Shown here piece after piece: positions 34,457-47,662 of a DNA stretch of 64,000 bases. The translations under genes and the position numbers were made by a program. Each line of letters begins with the position of its first letter. Position 1 is the stretch's first letter. The notes below the pieces were generated by a model that was given only the letters and a program-made list of their open reading frames with translations, had not been told where the DNA came from and did no database searches. This stretch comes from Hypsibius dujardini (lineage: Eukaryota; Tardigrada; Eutardigrada; Parachela; Hypsibiidae): positions 47,398-111,397 of the forward strand of contig LRSR01004671.1 in assembly GCA_001579985.1 (NCBI GenBank). The letters are read 5' to 3'.

Positions 34457-37400
34457 TCACTCTGCCCGGAGGCTGACACATGAAAACAATGACAGTCGCG
34501 ATGTCGTGGGGAAACCCGGGAGATAAAGATACCGGCGCTGAAGAACCCAGTAATTGGATGTCTCAAACAGATAGTTCCTGAACCACCTAAAAATGCATCC
34601 ATTGCGGTAGGGCTCGTTGCAATGGACAGTCCGGTTTATTGCACAACAAACCTGAAGAAAATGGCGCCATACACAGTGAGCAATATACCAGTCCCAGCAA
34701 TCGCATATCCGATCGCGTCACGGGTTGAACCTATCCATGCAAAATTGATCGAAATTGATGATCAAAACATATTGAGAAATGATTTTGTCGTTAGCCACTT
34801 GTTAATAGTAAATAGGACAAAGGCTAACTGGCAGGATCCCACAAGGTTATCATTTTTTGAAAAATATTAATAACGGAATAGCAAAAACTTTCCGAACTGA
34901 GGGGTCCTAACAATTTTACAATGAATCAATAAAAATTTAGAATTATTTTGTATATTCTAAGTGTTTTCCTGATTGCTCTAGTGCAGAATAGAACGTTGGA
35001 AATATAAAAATCAGAGGGCAAAGCAGCATTCATGCTGATTCATCAGATGTTAGTTTTCAGCCTGACCCCGAAAAATATTTGGAAGATAGGAAATGGGGGG
35101 GGGGCAATCGGCCCCAGATCTTAAATGTGTAATAGCCAACACTTTACCAAGTCACAAGGTAATACGATATATCTTGGATAGTCCGTAATAATTTGAATTA
35201 TTCTATTTTTAATAATCCAGTAACAATAGTACTATTTATTAAGATACTGTGTGCCTTTTTTGAAACCCACCTGGCATGCATCGCAATCCCTGGAACCCGC
35301 AACGGGGTTCGTTAGGTACCGGCCATGTTCCGTATGACCATTTTAGTGGCAGCACAGCCTCAAAGTCACAAAGGTTTTGGCCTCGTTTATAGCTCATAAA
35401 TGGCTGCAAGAGTGAAGGGATTACACAATCAGTGATGACGGTTAAAACAGCAAAACCAAAAAACGCAGACGCTTACCACAAATCGATCATAATCGCTGTC
35501 GTAGTAGCCCACTAAAATTTCTGGAATGCGTTGTCCCAAATTGTCGAACGAAATGTTGCCGACCTTCGTCTGGAAAGTTCGCCCGAAAAACTGCCTGGCT
35601 AAGAAGGCGCCGTCGTTAAAATCGAACGGTGGCTGCTGTTGACGACGTAATTCTTCGGCCACCTTTGGCCGAATCAAGAACAACACAAATACATACTCAT
35701 AGTGTAAATGTATGCGCAACTATTAAGCACTCACTTGTGCGACTATCATCAACGATGCGTAGGAAGCTGCCGCAATCAGCGGTGGCTGTTTTAGATATGT
35801 ATTTGTAAAAGCCTAGGCAAACTGTCAGATTAAAACTTTATCTGTAACCTGTTTGTCCGAAGGATATGTGTAGTTGTAGTTATTCTTTGACATGGCCTTA
35901 CACACGTTTACAAAGGGGTGCGACTGCGGCATGACTATTTTCTGAACGAATTCACGATCCGCACCCATACCTACCATAATGCACGAGGGGTACGCTTTCC
36001 GCGCATCCTAGAAGCAGGGCATGAAAATAATTACAGTGAGTGGTTACTTTTAATAGCAAAGGTCATCAGTAAATGTCGTACTTTAAAATACTACTCGTTA
36101 GATATATTGCGGAGGCGACTACCGTCATAGGGTACACTCAACGGAGTTGTCACCACATAAACCTGATTCACAGAAAAATTTGCAAATTAACAAATAACAT
36201 ACAGCACACGTGACCACGATAGCGCTAACCGAGTTAAAACCAACTTGTTACTATGAGTGCCAGTAAGTTAGGATGGTCAAAATTTAAGCTAATTTTAGCT
36301 ACAGCGTGCCACTGCTTTTCTCATTGCTTGATTTCTTAGTTAAGTGTATAGTCAAGAAAAAAATAAACAAAATTTAACAAGGGGACTTTTAATACAAACT
36401 TAGTTTCACCTGGAAACTAACAACCGAACAAATTATTCCAAGAAGATAGTGCGAGCATTCATATCTCCAAAATGATGCAGGAGTATTTTGAGCAAGAAGA
36501 GATATTTCCGCCTGCCTGGCCTGCCAAAAACCCCGACTTGTCAGTAATCGAAATTATATCGGGGTCATCAAGAACCGATTGAAGCATTGCAACATTGCGG
36601 GCGTTGATGAAATTGAAAGGCACGTCCGGGAACTCTGGAATGACATCGTCCTTCCCCTGGATTGTGCAAGAAAGTTTACGACCTACAAGAGAATCCCTGG
36701 ACGTCTGGAGGCGATGATCAATAACAACGGTGCTCAAATTTATCACTAGAATTAAGATTTCCTCGATAAAAATGTGTGTCATCTCTGCACATTTTTTCCG
36801 TTAGCTTCCAGGTGAAACTAAACTTGTTTATTACAGTTGTTTTTATCAAAAGCCCCCTTGTTGAATTATTTTCTGTGTTTTTGGATGGACATTTTATCAA
36901 AAATTAGCCGATAAGAAAAGCAGTGGCACGCTGTGGCTAAAATTAGTTTAAACTTTTACCACCCTAATTTGCTGGCACCCAGTAAAAAGTTAGTTCATAC
37001 CTGGTTAACGCTATTTTGTGGCCACGTGTGTAGAACCCCATTTTGATCTAATTTTGAAAATAGTCTGTGTAATTGTTCTCACATATGATCCGTCGGTCAT
37101 GCCCCTTACCCTGCTTGAATCTGAAAGGGGAAAGATGGTACATATTGCACAGAATGAAAGGTGACGCGTTATACCTTCCGACGAAAAATATACTCACCAA
37201 TAATTTATTGACTGGCAAGGAATCTGCGATAAAAATTATAACTGCAAGCGCAACGTCATATCATTACACCAAAATTATGATCGTATTTTTTTCGGCTGAT
37301 CAGGCTGTCTCACTTCGAGCAGAGGACGCAAACCGGTCGAGAATCGCGTTTAGCACGCCCTCTGTCACTGGTCCCGTCAGACTGACAGGCAGGAAGTTGG

Positions 37401-38293
37401 TCGCAATTCGTGGGCTGGCGCTGGACAGCGCGTCTAAAATACCACGTGCCTGAGTTTCAAATCCGCCATTCATGCCTGCGCTCTCCGTGACGACCATAAC
37501 GGTAGTCCAGTTATAAAACTGCCAGCCTCAGGAAGGTGGTGTAATACGAGATAGACAAAGAGGTCAGTGTGGTGGTTAACAAGGTTGGAAATCCAGATTT
37601 GTCGGTGAGATAGTCACTGGAGATACCACTAAAGACGATTGAAAATTATTACGCGGCTATTTTGAAGGAAGAAAAACAAATGTAATCCGACTAAGTTTAT
37701 CCGATAATTCGCGGTCCTCAATCTAATATTAAAATAAATTTGTCAAACGTAGCAGTTAAGTACCAATGATTTCCTTGTTAGCACAAACACATTCAATTCG
37801 TTGCCAAACTTCTGAATTCCACTGAGACAAGGACCGCAACCTTCGATAAGAAATGATATTTGTGGGGAAGTGTTCTATGAAAGCTCTTTCAACACTTGGC
37901 AAAGAAATCCCACAAACCTGGCAAAACAAATATGGTCCACCTGCTTTGCCACTCCGTAGCTCGATGTCTTCTCTGATTGAAATAATACTCAGCAACTTGA
38001 TTGTCGCTCTCCCACGTCATACACTCTCCCTCATTCAGGCGGTTATATGCAAGGACGAAATTTTGGGAAACATTGAGTGAGGGATAATTATGTTTCACGT
38101 CTCCCAATGCTGGCTCGAAGGCAGGACCAATAAACGGTAGCCCGCCTAATAATGTTGCAGTCATCGTGGTTGGAGATATTATTTCAATGTTCAGCGTACT
38201 CTCGGCAAAAACATCCCCGCAAAGTAGCGCGGCAACTCCGATAATCTTACCCAATATCCAGCGTAATAGGAATTCTTTTACTAGTGGCATCAT
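34457..38293 (-). pseudogene. ANF-receptor-domain receptor, copy II (pseudogene)
   Basis: Same exon order and largely the same exon lengths as copy I; for example, the first exon is 376 nt in both (38293-37918). A signal peptide and GGLPFIGPAFEPAL are present. The ligand-domain exons, the RCGFQG exon (about 35387-35270), the membrane exon (GYAIAGTGILLTVYGAIFF) and the tail (IFRWFRNYLFE) are all recognisable. Five lesions break it. The exon-2 donor is GA instead of GT (37773-37772). Exon 3 has a 2-base deletion near 37521. Exon 5 has a 1-base deletion near 37110, and exon 6 has a TAG at 36093-36091. The last acceptor is AG to GG near 34600. A Tc1-like element lies between exons 5 and 6. The 3' exons are still well preserved, so inactivation may be fairly recent. 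Confidence 0.8.
36202..37030 (+). mobile_element. Tc1-like element with about 220-bp inverted repeats, internally deleted
   Basis: Long terminal inverted repeats (36202-36423 and 36789-37030) start near CACACGTGRCCAC and share GCGTGCCACTGCTTTTC and AGTTTCACCTGGAA. TA flanks both ends (36200-36201 and 37031-37032). The interior encodes, in plus orientation with one frame change near 36548, the C-terminal part of a DD34E-type transposase: WPAKNPDLSVIE, then GVIKNRLKHCN, RELWNDIVLP and RIPGRLEAMI. The N-terminal half with the DNA-binding and first two catalytic residues is missing. Long repeats of this size occur in Minos/Tc3-like families. It is inserted in an intron of receptor copy II. Confidence 0.85.
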
Positions 38294-38299
38294 CAAATC

Positions 38300-39205
38300 A
38301 ATTTTGTACTACTTTAATCAATGCAATGTGCGTAGGACCAGTGTCAGTATTTTTTCTTGACTTTGCTACAACAACATATCACCAAGAAAGCACCATGAAA
38401 ATATAGATCAGTTGTGAAGTACTGATCTGAAGTGAACTAGTAAGCGTACGTTACTTGAGAGGTCACAATGTATATAAAAGCCTCTTGAAACGGCTGTCAT
38501 ATCCGCAACGAACATCCCACTCAGCTCGAACGATCCATGTCTGCAAATTTTGGGATGTGGTTCTGACCTTTAACAACACGAAATGCGTGCAGAACTTACC
38601 ATGATATGAAAATATGGATCATATCGCAGTATGGTGAGAATTGTGACACATTGCGACCCCTATGAATTTCATTACATTCCCAGAAAAACGATTTTTCCTG
38701 TTTATTTACGAATGATGGGTGCTGAGTATTTTTCATTGTATGAAAGGTCAATGCGCACATCAGTGTCATGTAAAGTTTATCCATTCTATACCCCCATCCC
38801 TTACCCCAATAGAATGATACCAGTTTGATGATTGTGACCTACTTGTATAATGATTCTTTATTTCTGCAACGCCTCAAAGAGCTCCATCCATAGATTGACT
38901 CTCTATTATTTGTCTTCTAATACCATTTTGAGTTTTCGCTAATGCTTTATTGGCTTTCGTGTTGATCCATGAGCGCTGCGAGTCGATAAACCATACTGAA
39001 CAGTTAGCTAGAAAGCGGAATTGGTAGGCTATTTGTACGTCCGTGTGTTACATGTTTATTAAACCCAGCGTCTGGGCAACGAGAATCGCGCAAGTCCATA
39101 AAATACGCTCAGCATATTTTGAAACTCATGTGTCAGGTAAACAATGCAATATATAATGATTTAAAGCTTTAAGCCTTTTATGTAAAAAAACTGGTGTCGA
39201 CTTGA
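38300..39205. other. Spacer, no gene seen
   Basis: 5' flank of receptor copy II and 3' flank of the protease gene. No coding evidence. Confidence 0.35.
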
Positions 39206-39209
39206 GGCT

Positions 39210-40513
39210 TCACTGTCTCATGGTTGACGAAATAAAATCAAGAGCGGATGTGGTCCGCGCATAAATACCAGGGAAACCTTGCTTGGCGCAACCACTGCAA
39301 ATGAAAAGAGCTTTTAGTAAAAGTTTACAACGCTAGCCTTTCTCCTAGTTAAACATGTAAAATTAACCACTTACTTTCCGAACGAAACAACTCCGACCAG
39401 CTTGTAAACGCCATTCTTATCTGCACAGACAAACGGTCCACCGCTGTCACCCTGGCAAGAGTCCTTTCCCACCGACTCAGCACATACCATGGCTGGAGTG
39501 ATGGTGTTGGAATAAACGCGGCTGCACTTGGCCTGGTCGGTAATGACCACATCAACCTGTCGCAGGGTTGCAGTTGCTCGGGTGGCCTTAACGGAAATTG
39601 TCTCCGGCTCTTCTAACGAGGAACTATTCAGTGACTCCATCTTCGGCATGAAGGCTGAACGGGTCGCTGCAGTCGAGCCCCATCCGGTCACCCAGCATTT
39701 CTGTCCGACTGGTCCGTCAGCGGTTGTCGGCAGACAGACTGGAGAGACATCTTTACTGAAAACCATTGGCTGAAGAAAAAGGGAAGAAATGAATTAGGAA
39801 TTGATAAGTCAAGAGAACAGAAATAATTGGAACAAACCTGGGTGGTTTTAAGCATGCAGAAGTCGTTGGTCGGTGCTGGTCGGTCGGTGTATTTAGGGTG
39901 AACCACCAGTTTAGAAATGGTCAGAGTTGGCACGTCTTGCAAAGTGTGTGAGCCAATCCGAACCCGGAAACTGGAAGGAGTAGGAGACTCGGAAAAGGCC
40001 TTGCAGCAATGTGCAGCGGTCAAAATCCAGTTGTTATCGATCTACCAAACCATTTAAAAAGATATTAACCCTTTAATTCAGTTAAATGTATAATTTGGAA
40101 CGTACAATTGAGCCGCCACAAATCTGTGAGCCCGAGGCGGTGGTCAATGCCACCTGCCATGGCCAGCTGTGGGGCGTGGCTACGGTTCCACCGACAATCC
40201 GTTGGACATTCGGAGGGACAGCCGGTTTTCCACAGATCTCGTCAACCCTTGCTGGGAGTTTGCTGGCCAATGACAGGGTGTGGTTATTGGAGAGGGGCAA
40301 TGGCTGGAATGGTAGAGATTGAACATGACTTGTGGTCTGAATCGACAACGGTTCGAATGGAAGATCTGAAAATAGAAAGCCAACCGTCAGATAAAAGGCC
40401 ATGAAAAAAATGAGCATGTGTACAGCACACCCAACAATGTGCATCGATAGGCACTCACATGCAGCATTAGCGCTGAGTAGAGTCACTCCAAAAATTAATA
40501 TGAGGTCAAGCAT
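39210..40513 (-). CDS. Secreted trypsin-like serine protease (S1 family)
   Basis: Five exons (40513-40459, 40365-40106, 40041-39838, 39769-39375, 39294-39210) in agreeing phases give about 332 residues. The order is signal peptide [18 protein letters not shown]; a Pro/Ser/Leu-rich pro-region; a Cys-containing lead ([10 protein letters not shown]); the activation site [19 protein letters not shown]; His in WILTAAHCC; Asp in TNDFCMLKT; and Ser in [12 protein letters not shown]. The Asp six residues before the active Ser (KDSCQGDS) predicts cleavage after Lys/Arg. The C-terminal exon encodes [15 protein letters not shown], matching the chymotrypsin-fold end. The whole triad is present, so it should be an active secreted zymogen (digestion, cuticle or immune cascade cannot be told apart). 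A decayed relative is at 55880-56160. Confidence 0.9.
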
Positions 40514-40519
40514 TTCTGT

Positions 40520-41640
40520 AATCAGTTGGGGATGTCGGGGCCTTAGAGAAAGTACTAAGAAAGATTGATGCAAAGAAAAATGGTAAAGAGGATGAAATTG
40601 GAAAGCGTTGCAAGATTGAGTGATGTTTTGTCTTTATGGGATCGCTAACTTTATATCATTGTTCGACCCCAAGTCAGATGTGTTTATAGTGCGTAATGTC
40701 ACTGTACTTATCGGATGAATTTCTCAAGAGGACGCACTTAAGAAGTGCGGGGCAAGGTGGTGTTTTGGTTTTCTTGACGTATATTGAGGTCAAACCCTGC
40801 GTGCCATACGGTCGCAATATACTAACGCTGTGGGAGGCTATGGCGTGCTGTTCTGTGCCATCGTTAAGTGGCCCTTGACGTTTTGGAAAATTTCGGAGCA
40901 GATTTAGGTTTAGTTGCTGACAAGGCGACTCGTATGACGTGAATGTATAGCGCTTTAGTTTACCAGCACGAGACCGACGTAAATTCGATGAAGATAGGCT
41001 TCAAAGACAGCATTGTCTTTCTCTAGTTCACAGGGCGAGGCCTTTCCTCTTTTTCAGCATGCTTCCGGGAAGTGTTAGACCCACAACATGTCACATGGCA
41101 GACGACGTGAAATTTCCCCTTCCCAAACGGGTTTAATAGCGATTCCAATTGTTCATTCATCCGATCAGCAGGGTGCCTCCTTTTGAGATATTAGCTGGAC
41201 CTCATACCCATGGCCTGAATCTAACGAGACGAGCTACTCAAAATCATTAGAGCACTTTAAGGTCCGACATTCTTGTCGCTGTTGTTGATGACAATTAATC
41301 TGCCACGAATCAGAAACGATCACAAAAATCCGGTGATCATCTTTAATTGAATATGATCAGGTTCATTGTGCAGCGGTTTCTAAATATTTTTATTAAGTAT
41401 TACCGTTGTAAAATAATAATATATTGGCATTAATCGTTTGCCGCTAATTGTAAATAAACCAATGACGCGTTAAATTGCTCAAAATGGGCACTTGACTACT
41501 TGAAAATGCAAGTTTCCAACACTTTCTGGTACATAGAATCCGGTGTAGATGAGCAAACGTTTGCTAGCAGATTCATCATACATTCAAATATGTGAGCTAT
41601 GGCGGTCGTTCGTTAAACGCTCAGGCCCATTCATTAAAAC
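40520..41640. other. Spacer, no gene recognised
   Basis: Between the protease start and the 3' end of receptor copy III. Short frames only. Confidence 0.35.
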
Positions 41641-41647
41641 AATTTCG

Positions 41648-44600
41648 TCAGTTATGAACGAAATATTTACTCTTGTTTGATTCGCCGGGGTGTGATGCGA
41701 GCAGCATAGTGGTCGTAAGGCACCACCAACCCTCGTCCGTCGTGTGGTGGTTTGTGCAAATGCGTGCTCGACAGTACCTATATCCAAGGGAATAGTTAAA
41801 AGATGAGTAAAATCAAACCTCTTTGTCCTCAGCTGGACTCACCAGATCACCAAAAGTAAACTAAGAAGACTCGCAGTGACTAACGGTATCGACAAGGAAA
41901 GGTCATAGTCTGAAGAGAATAAAATACGAATTTTACTGTACAATTGATACAAGTAACAAAATGTTCAATTTGGATCGTTTTGTGAAGGTAGCATATATGC
42001 TGTGTTTTTTTGGGAAACTTCGAAGAAACTCTCTATATGAAAAAATAAACTTCTATTATGTTATAATTTGCGACATCAGCAAGCACATTTGAATCGATCC
42101 AATTAAATTACAGTAACATAGGGATATTTTAAGTGAAATATTTTTTTCAGCAGAAGCAATCCCTAATTGAACCAAATATAGTTTCTTATACGAAAGGGCA
42201 TTGACATACGTAAATATCGGAACTTGGGATGACTTACTGGTTTGTCTACATGGCCATCTTAATCCTGAAAATCCACAACGTGGCTCATTAGGTGGCGCAA
42301 TGTTGCCTGGAGTTCTCCAGACAATCGTGCGATTCAGTATGGGGCTAATGCGACGACTCAATGAGCTATAGGACAATTTTGCCTGTGGGAAAGAGAAACT
42401 GAATTTGCGGTATATATTTTGAGCTTAGATAGCATTTTTCGCATTCTCACTTGAAAATTTCCAGATTCGATGTCCATGCTTCGTATACAATATTCCAGCA
42501 TGCGTACGCCATCCACACCGATAACAATCCGCCCGGCGGGATAGCTGAAAGTGCGGTTGCGGAATCTGGCTGCAATGGCCTGACCATTGTGAAGGTCGAC
42601 CCCCTCCTTAATAGATTCGTGGAGAACCTGACGTGCAATTATAAATAGGAAAAAATTGTACGTCTTTTTTATTTCAGGGCTTCGAGCTTGAGCTCTCCTT
42701 CTTTTACAAATTTTTTCTGTCAAGTCAAGTTCTGGACATAAATCAATACAATATATGAATTATATTAGTAGCATTGTTACAGCTGTATATGGTACCTCTC
42801 CCAGCGCCATGATAGTATAGTAAAGCGCCAAGGCAATATCACTTGTCTGAAAAGACACAACTCTCCCTTGCAAATGTACTGTAGGCGAGTCTTCAACAAT
42901 AATTTACAAGGGAATTTTGCAACTCTCCAACACGAAATCTTGGACTGTCGTTAATTTTGATAAATGCGCATAAGTTAGTTGTGTTTAATTCCATTATGGA
43001 TTATATTGCATTATGGGATACCGCTATAACGTCCCAGTATAGACCGACAATTTATATATTATGAGCTCTCTTCTGTAATGCAACAATCAGTCGACGTGCT
43101 GTATGGTAAAATTGAAAGCGCACTCTATGTACCACCGCGAAAGAGTTTTTCGTTTTTTAAAAACGTTGGGTGGAGATCGTATGCTTTTTTCGACCGAATT
43201 AAACACAACGAACTTATGCGCATCTGTTAAAATAAAAGACAGTGCAAGATTTCGTGTTGGAGAGTTGCAAAATTCTCTTGTTAGACTTACTTCTTCGCCC
43301 GGTATGTAAGGTGCGCCGTAAAATGCAATCCCATCCGCTTTAATTTTGTCCATGAGATTTTTATGAGCCGCTATTCCGACGGAATTGTCACACGTCCCTG
43401 TTAGTTGAAGTAAGGACGAAAAAGCCTCTCGCGCCACCTTCGCGTGTGTCGAAACAAATCAAGTAATTAGCATGTTAATTCTCCACATTGATTTTGGGTT
43501 AGGATTTTTGGGTGTAAGATCTTACGACATCTTCCTTGTCCCCGGTCTGCCAAGTGAGATTACCGAACCTACGGAGCGTCGCAAACGGCTCCATAGTAAT
43601 GTACACCTGGAAGAGTATAATTCAGAAGCTCATCTTGAACGAACAACTTCGAATTCACGATGTTTTAAAAAAAATAGCTTTTCTAATTTTTCTTGAATTT
43701 CGTTTTGCTAACAGGCCATTCACCTACATATTCGCTCGTTGTTCTTCCCGCATGCGCTGCTGTTATCTGTGCGACAGATGATGAGCCAAACCGTGAAAAT
43801 TAACCAATTAGGAATTATGAGAAATAAATAAAGCATATGATGCGACATGACACACAAACAGCTCACCATAAAAATGCGGACATATTGCGTATGCATGAGC
43901 AGGAGCGTCACTACAAGTCAAATGTGATTGCGACTAAAATCACCTTTACAGCTTTCTGTTTCCTTTAAATTCATAATTAGTTAATTTAACAGTGCGTCCC
44001 ATGCAAATCGGTTAGACAAAATTCTACCGTACCTCGACTGCGTGTCCAAATTCGCTCAAGTGCCGTAAGGTACGATATGGGAGTCGTCAAGCTGCTATCA
44101 ATCGAAGCACTAATGTAGTCACTGCTCTTTGCCGTGTTTGTGGCAAGGAGAGCGAAAATGGCCGAGTACAATGGGTTGTTGCCCGATGATTTGTCATAAA
44201 TTATACCGATGGATGTCCAAGAAAAGTAGTCGAACACGTCGGAAATGGCAAAAATTAATTGTTGAAAGTCGGTGGGCGCGAAATTGACCGCTGTTGGAAA
44301 CTCGACTGTGTTGTAAAATACCGGGAAAATCTGTCCGCTGAAAATGATTTTTTTTTAAAAATGGACTTACGACAAAAAATAAATCGATATACTGGGTTCG
44401 TTAGTTTGATGTTAACATTTTATTAGCACCGACATTATCCGGTGAAATCTTGTGAATCACGGTCAATCAAATTTTTTTATTAATTGGTAGACATCATTCA
44501 TAAATTTGGAAAGGTTGCTCATAAAACAAGACCGCTACCTGAAAATAAAGTATTATGTTAATCAATACCGCAATACCAACGGAAAACGACGTATTAACCG

Positions 44601-45780
44601 TGATGATAAGGACCGCTTAAATATTGTGGAATGCAATTGCTGATCTTAAGTGTGCCCTCAAAACTTATTGCATGAGCTATACAAAGCGTAACAATTATAT
44701 TAAATGCATGTGGTATGTACGTTTCAATTTGCTTTTTGAGACGAATATGACCAAAATATTATTTAGATTGTACGCTTCAAAATTGTAATGCTTCATACAA
44801 CCATAAAACTGCACCACTAGACCTAAGTTTGACCTTACTTAAGAAAGGAAGCTTGAGATGGCATTTGGCCACTGCCTGAAATTTTTGCATCTAAAATGTT
44901 TCTAGACTCGAAATAACATAACTAATTGAGGACACACATAAGTGGTTAGAAATGTAGTCGAAATGCAGTAAGATGGAAAGTCGGTTAAGAGGAATGTCCA
45001 AATGTGTGAACGTGATCAACAAGGGGAGATGCACTAACCTTGACAGGACAGGAACATTCCACTCTATAAAATATTATAAAATCACACAGAAGGTAGGTAC
45101 GTGAAAGGCTCACATTAAGTCCAGAGTTGACATCATACAAATAAAACATTCTTCAACGAATAAAAGTGGTTCTTAATTGCCAGATGATCTCTGGAAATTT
45201 GTCTAACAAGTCACAAAAAGTGTTTCAAATCAGCTTTATCATGATGCATAATTTTAGTCTAACAAGAATAGTTTAATAATTCAGAGCGAACGATCATATC
45301 AATCTGACACGAACTGTGGAAGATAAGGTACCTCGTCCGTAATGTAAGAGCACTTCGCCATAACAGCCTATCATTCAGCGTAGAGAGAGGCAAAATTGTT
45401 AGACATGTAGTTGAAATACAGAACACAGGGTAACGACAATAGCGAATAAAGTATTTACCTGGATTAATAATGACAAACGGTTCACTGTCATGCCAGTTCT
45501 TGTCGACAAATTCGGGCACCATGTACGCGTTTGCTGTCCCGTCTTCACACGACTGACCGTCCTTATAAGCGATCACATGGTTCGTCAAATTCAGCCCGTA
45601 TTGCTCGAAAACTTCTCTCTGCGCGATGGGCATTGCCGGTCCGACAAACGGGAGTTCACCCATCTGTTTTGTGCTGAGGGTTGAATATGTAATCATACGG
45701 ATTGTGACGGCTGATGTGGTCAGCAGGGAAGAAGCTGCGATTGCGATCGTCGCCAAAATAAATTGCAAACTTTGGCGCAT
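41648..45780 (-). CDS. ANF-receptor-domain single-pass receptor, copy III (NPR-C-like)
   Basis: Thirteen exons with agreeing phases encode about 522 residues: 45780-45459, 45367-45332, 45063-45039, 44337-44033, 43910-43867, 43766-43728, 43606-43526, 43437-43291, 42846-42796, 42627-42451, 42382-42238, 41909-41843 and 41777-41648. Exons of 305, 44, 39, 81 and 51 nt have exactly the same lengths as in copy I. Domains: signal peptide (SLQFILATIAIAASSLLTTS), ligand domain with MGELPFVGPAMP, NPGCYGEVLLHYGREWNVPV (the family's PGC...WN.P motif), DYFSWTSIGIIYD, IVWRTPGN and EPRCGFSG; one span (IPLVTASLLSLLLVIW); and a 43-residue tail ending KYFVHN. As in copy I there is no kinase or cyclase. The copy I exon encoding the GC-rich N-terminal motif is split in two here. 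Sequence divergence from copy I is large, so this duplication is old. Confidence 0.75.
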
Positions 45781-45784
45781 TTTT

Positions 45785-47305
45785 GTAAAATTATCCCGTT
45801 CTGTGAACATTTTTAATGAGTCACCTCATTTTATAGGAGCAGTGCGATTCACCATCCGATTAAGCCTCACCCTGACGTGGCATTCTACTATACGAAAATA
45901 TTATTGCCGGAGTCATAGAAAAGGAAAGAACTGGCTTGCTGTTATTAAAACCAAATAATAAAAATAGCCGGGGGTTCAGCTTCAAAATGATTTTTTTCCG
46001 GTAATCTGGGAGGTTAATTCGCAGTGGGAGTTAAGAGCTGGGTAAGGTCAAACTGTCCCGGTGAGGAGTAACAATTATGTGCATGCTGGCCTTAGCGTGT
46101 GCCCGTCCTTTATCTTATGATGTGTGTTCAGTACTGAAATCGATTTGAACTTCCTCCCTACTATCAAATGGATCACCTCATAACGTTATAAGAAGGAACG
46201 ATATGCAGCATACAGGAAAATAAGGCACCAATCGGGGCAGAACCTTGTCCGGTACCGAGTTTGGGCAAATGTTTAGATTAATTAGGTTACACAAATTTGG
46301 CGGTACTCCTACGCCTATTGCGCACCGAATTAAGAAAGTGACTCAAATTTGAGCGACCAAATATGATTTGCCACATGTGTAATAGCTGCTGAAGCACAAC
46401 GGCGGGGGGGGGCTGACTACCTAATACGGGGTCCACCACAAACGTTGAATAGTTTTCCAACGGATTTCAAAAACGACACCCCTGGAATCCTAATTAAATT
46501 TATAATCAAAACAGTTAACAATCTCGAGAAGGAAGCCTTCCCTGATTAAGAGCTAAGGATGCCGATTTTAGTGTTTCAATCAATCAACCCACAGGCTCAA
46601 TGGATTGATTGCTTCATTGGTGTTAACAATTTCTTTGGAATTGTCCCTTCCCTTCAAGTGACTTTAGACGAAGTTTAAGAAGCAAAGTATCCTTTATATG
46701 ATAACTAATGAAATGGCTGCTCTCTAGAAACGCAAGCGGGTGCAGGGGCCGAACCAAATAGTTTTGAGCTGAAGAAAGTAACTGCTTAGCGAGATTGCTT
46801 TTTCGAAAATTTCCTGCTAAATCTGAGGAACAAACAGAACGTGTATAAGCAACCCAACAACTTAAAATCAGCGTTATTTGATTTCAGTTCCCACCATGTT
46901 TGGCGGGGTTGGAAGTGCATTGTATAATTTTTGGCCTAATTTGGCGGATACAATGGTACCCGTTTCAAAACGAACATCCACAGAACCACAGCTATTATAG
47001 GATACGCTCCAAATTAAGTTTCTACAGACCCTATCTCATTCCTCCACTTATTATTATTCATTTTCTCACACTGAATTTTGCAGGAATAACAAATATTATT
47101 TAATATTCGTGGTGGACAATGCACTTTAAGGGGTGGGGAGCACTTTTAATTTGTAATTTGTATAATAATAGGTAATTACCCAAGGAGAAGGGCAAATATT
47201 TCTATAAGTAGAAAAAAAATTTATTTGTTTAACCGGCAAAAGGAAAAAGAGGAAAAAGTGGCAGTTAGTTCCCCCCAGGCTGAACACGCCCTCTAGTTCA
47301 TAATT
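45785..47305. other. Intergenic, no gene recognised
   Basis: 5' flank of receptor copy III and a long spacer. It includes a TCAATCAATC/GATTGATTG inverted pair near 46575-46610 and a G-run at 46405. Confidence 0.35.
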
Positions 47306-47309
47306 GTAT

Positions 47310-47443
47310 TACTGTAACGACGGGATTCTAAAGCGCAGCTGTAGTCACGCCCCGGGCTATTTGTCCACCACTCCGTCTGCATTGCCCTAAATATTTTATT
47401 TCAAATATTTACCGTTAAAAATCTATCATTTCTGTTTAAAATG
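47310..47443 (-). repeat. Dispersed repeat, copy 2 (inverted)
   Basis: Inverse copy of 22596-22740, sharing GACGGAGTGGTG, GCCCGGGGCGTGACTACAGC and the ATTTAGGGCAAT block. Confidence 0.7.
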
Positions 47444-47662
47444 CCCGAGAAGGGTCGGAGGTATGGATGGTGTCAAAAATAATCTTGATAATGAAGTATT
47501 TTTTAGAGATAAGTTGCTTCAACGAAGCGTCCTTTAACGAAGAAAGTGATGAAGAAGATTTGGGAAAATCACTAAGCATGTGGGCCGCTGATAAGTTGCT
47601 TGATTGAAGACTGAAGCCCATTTCAGTGGGTAGGTGGTTTTTTACGCACACCTGGAGCCATA

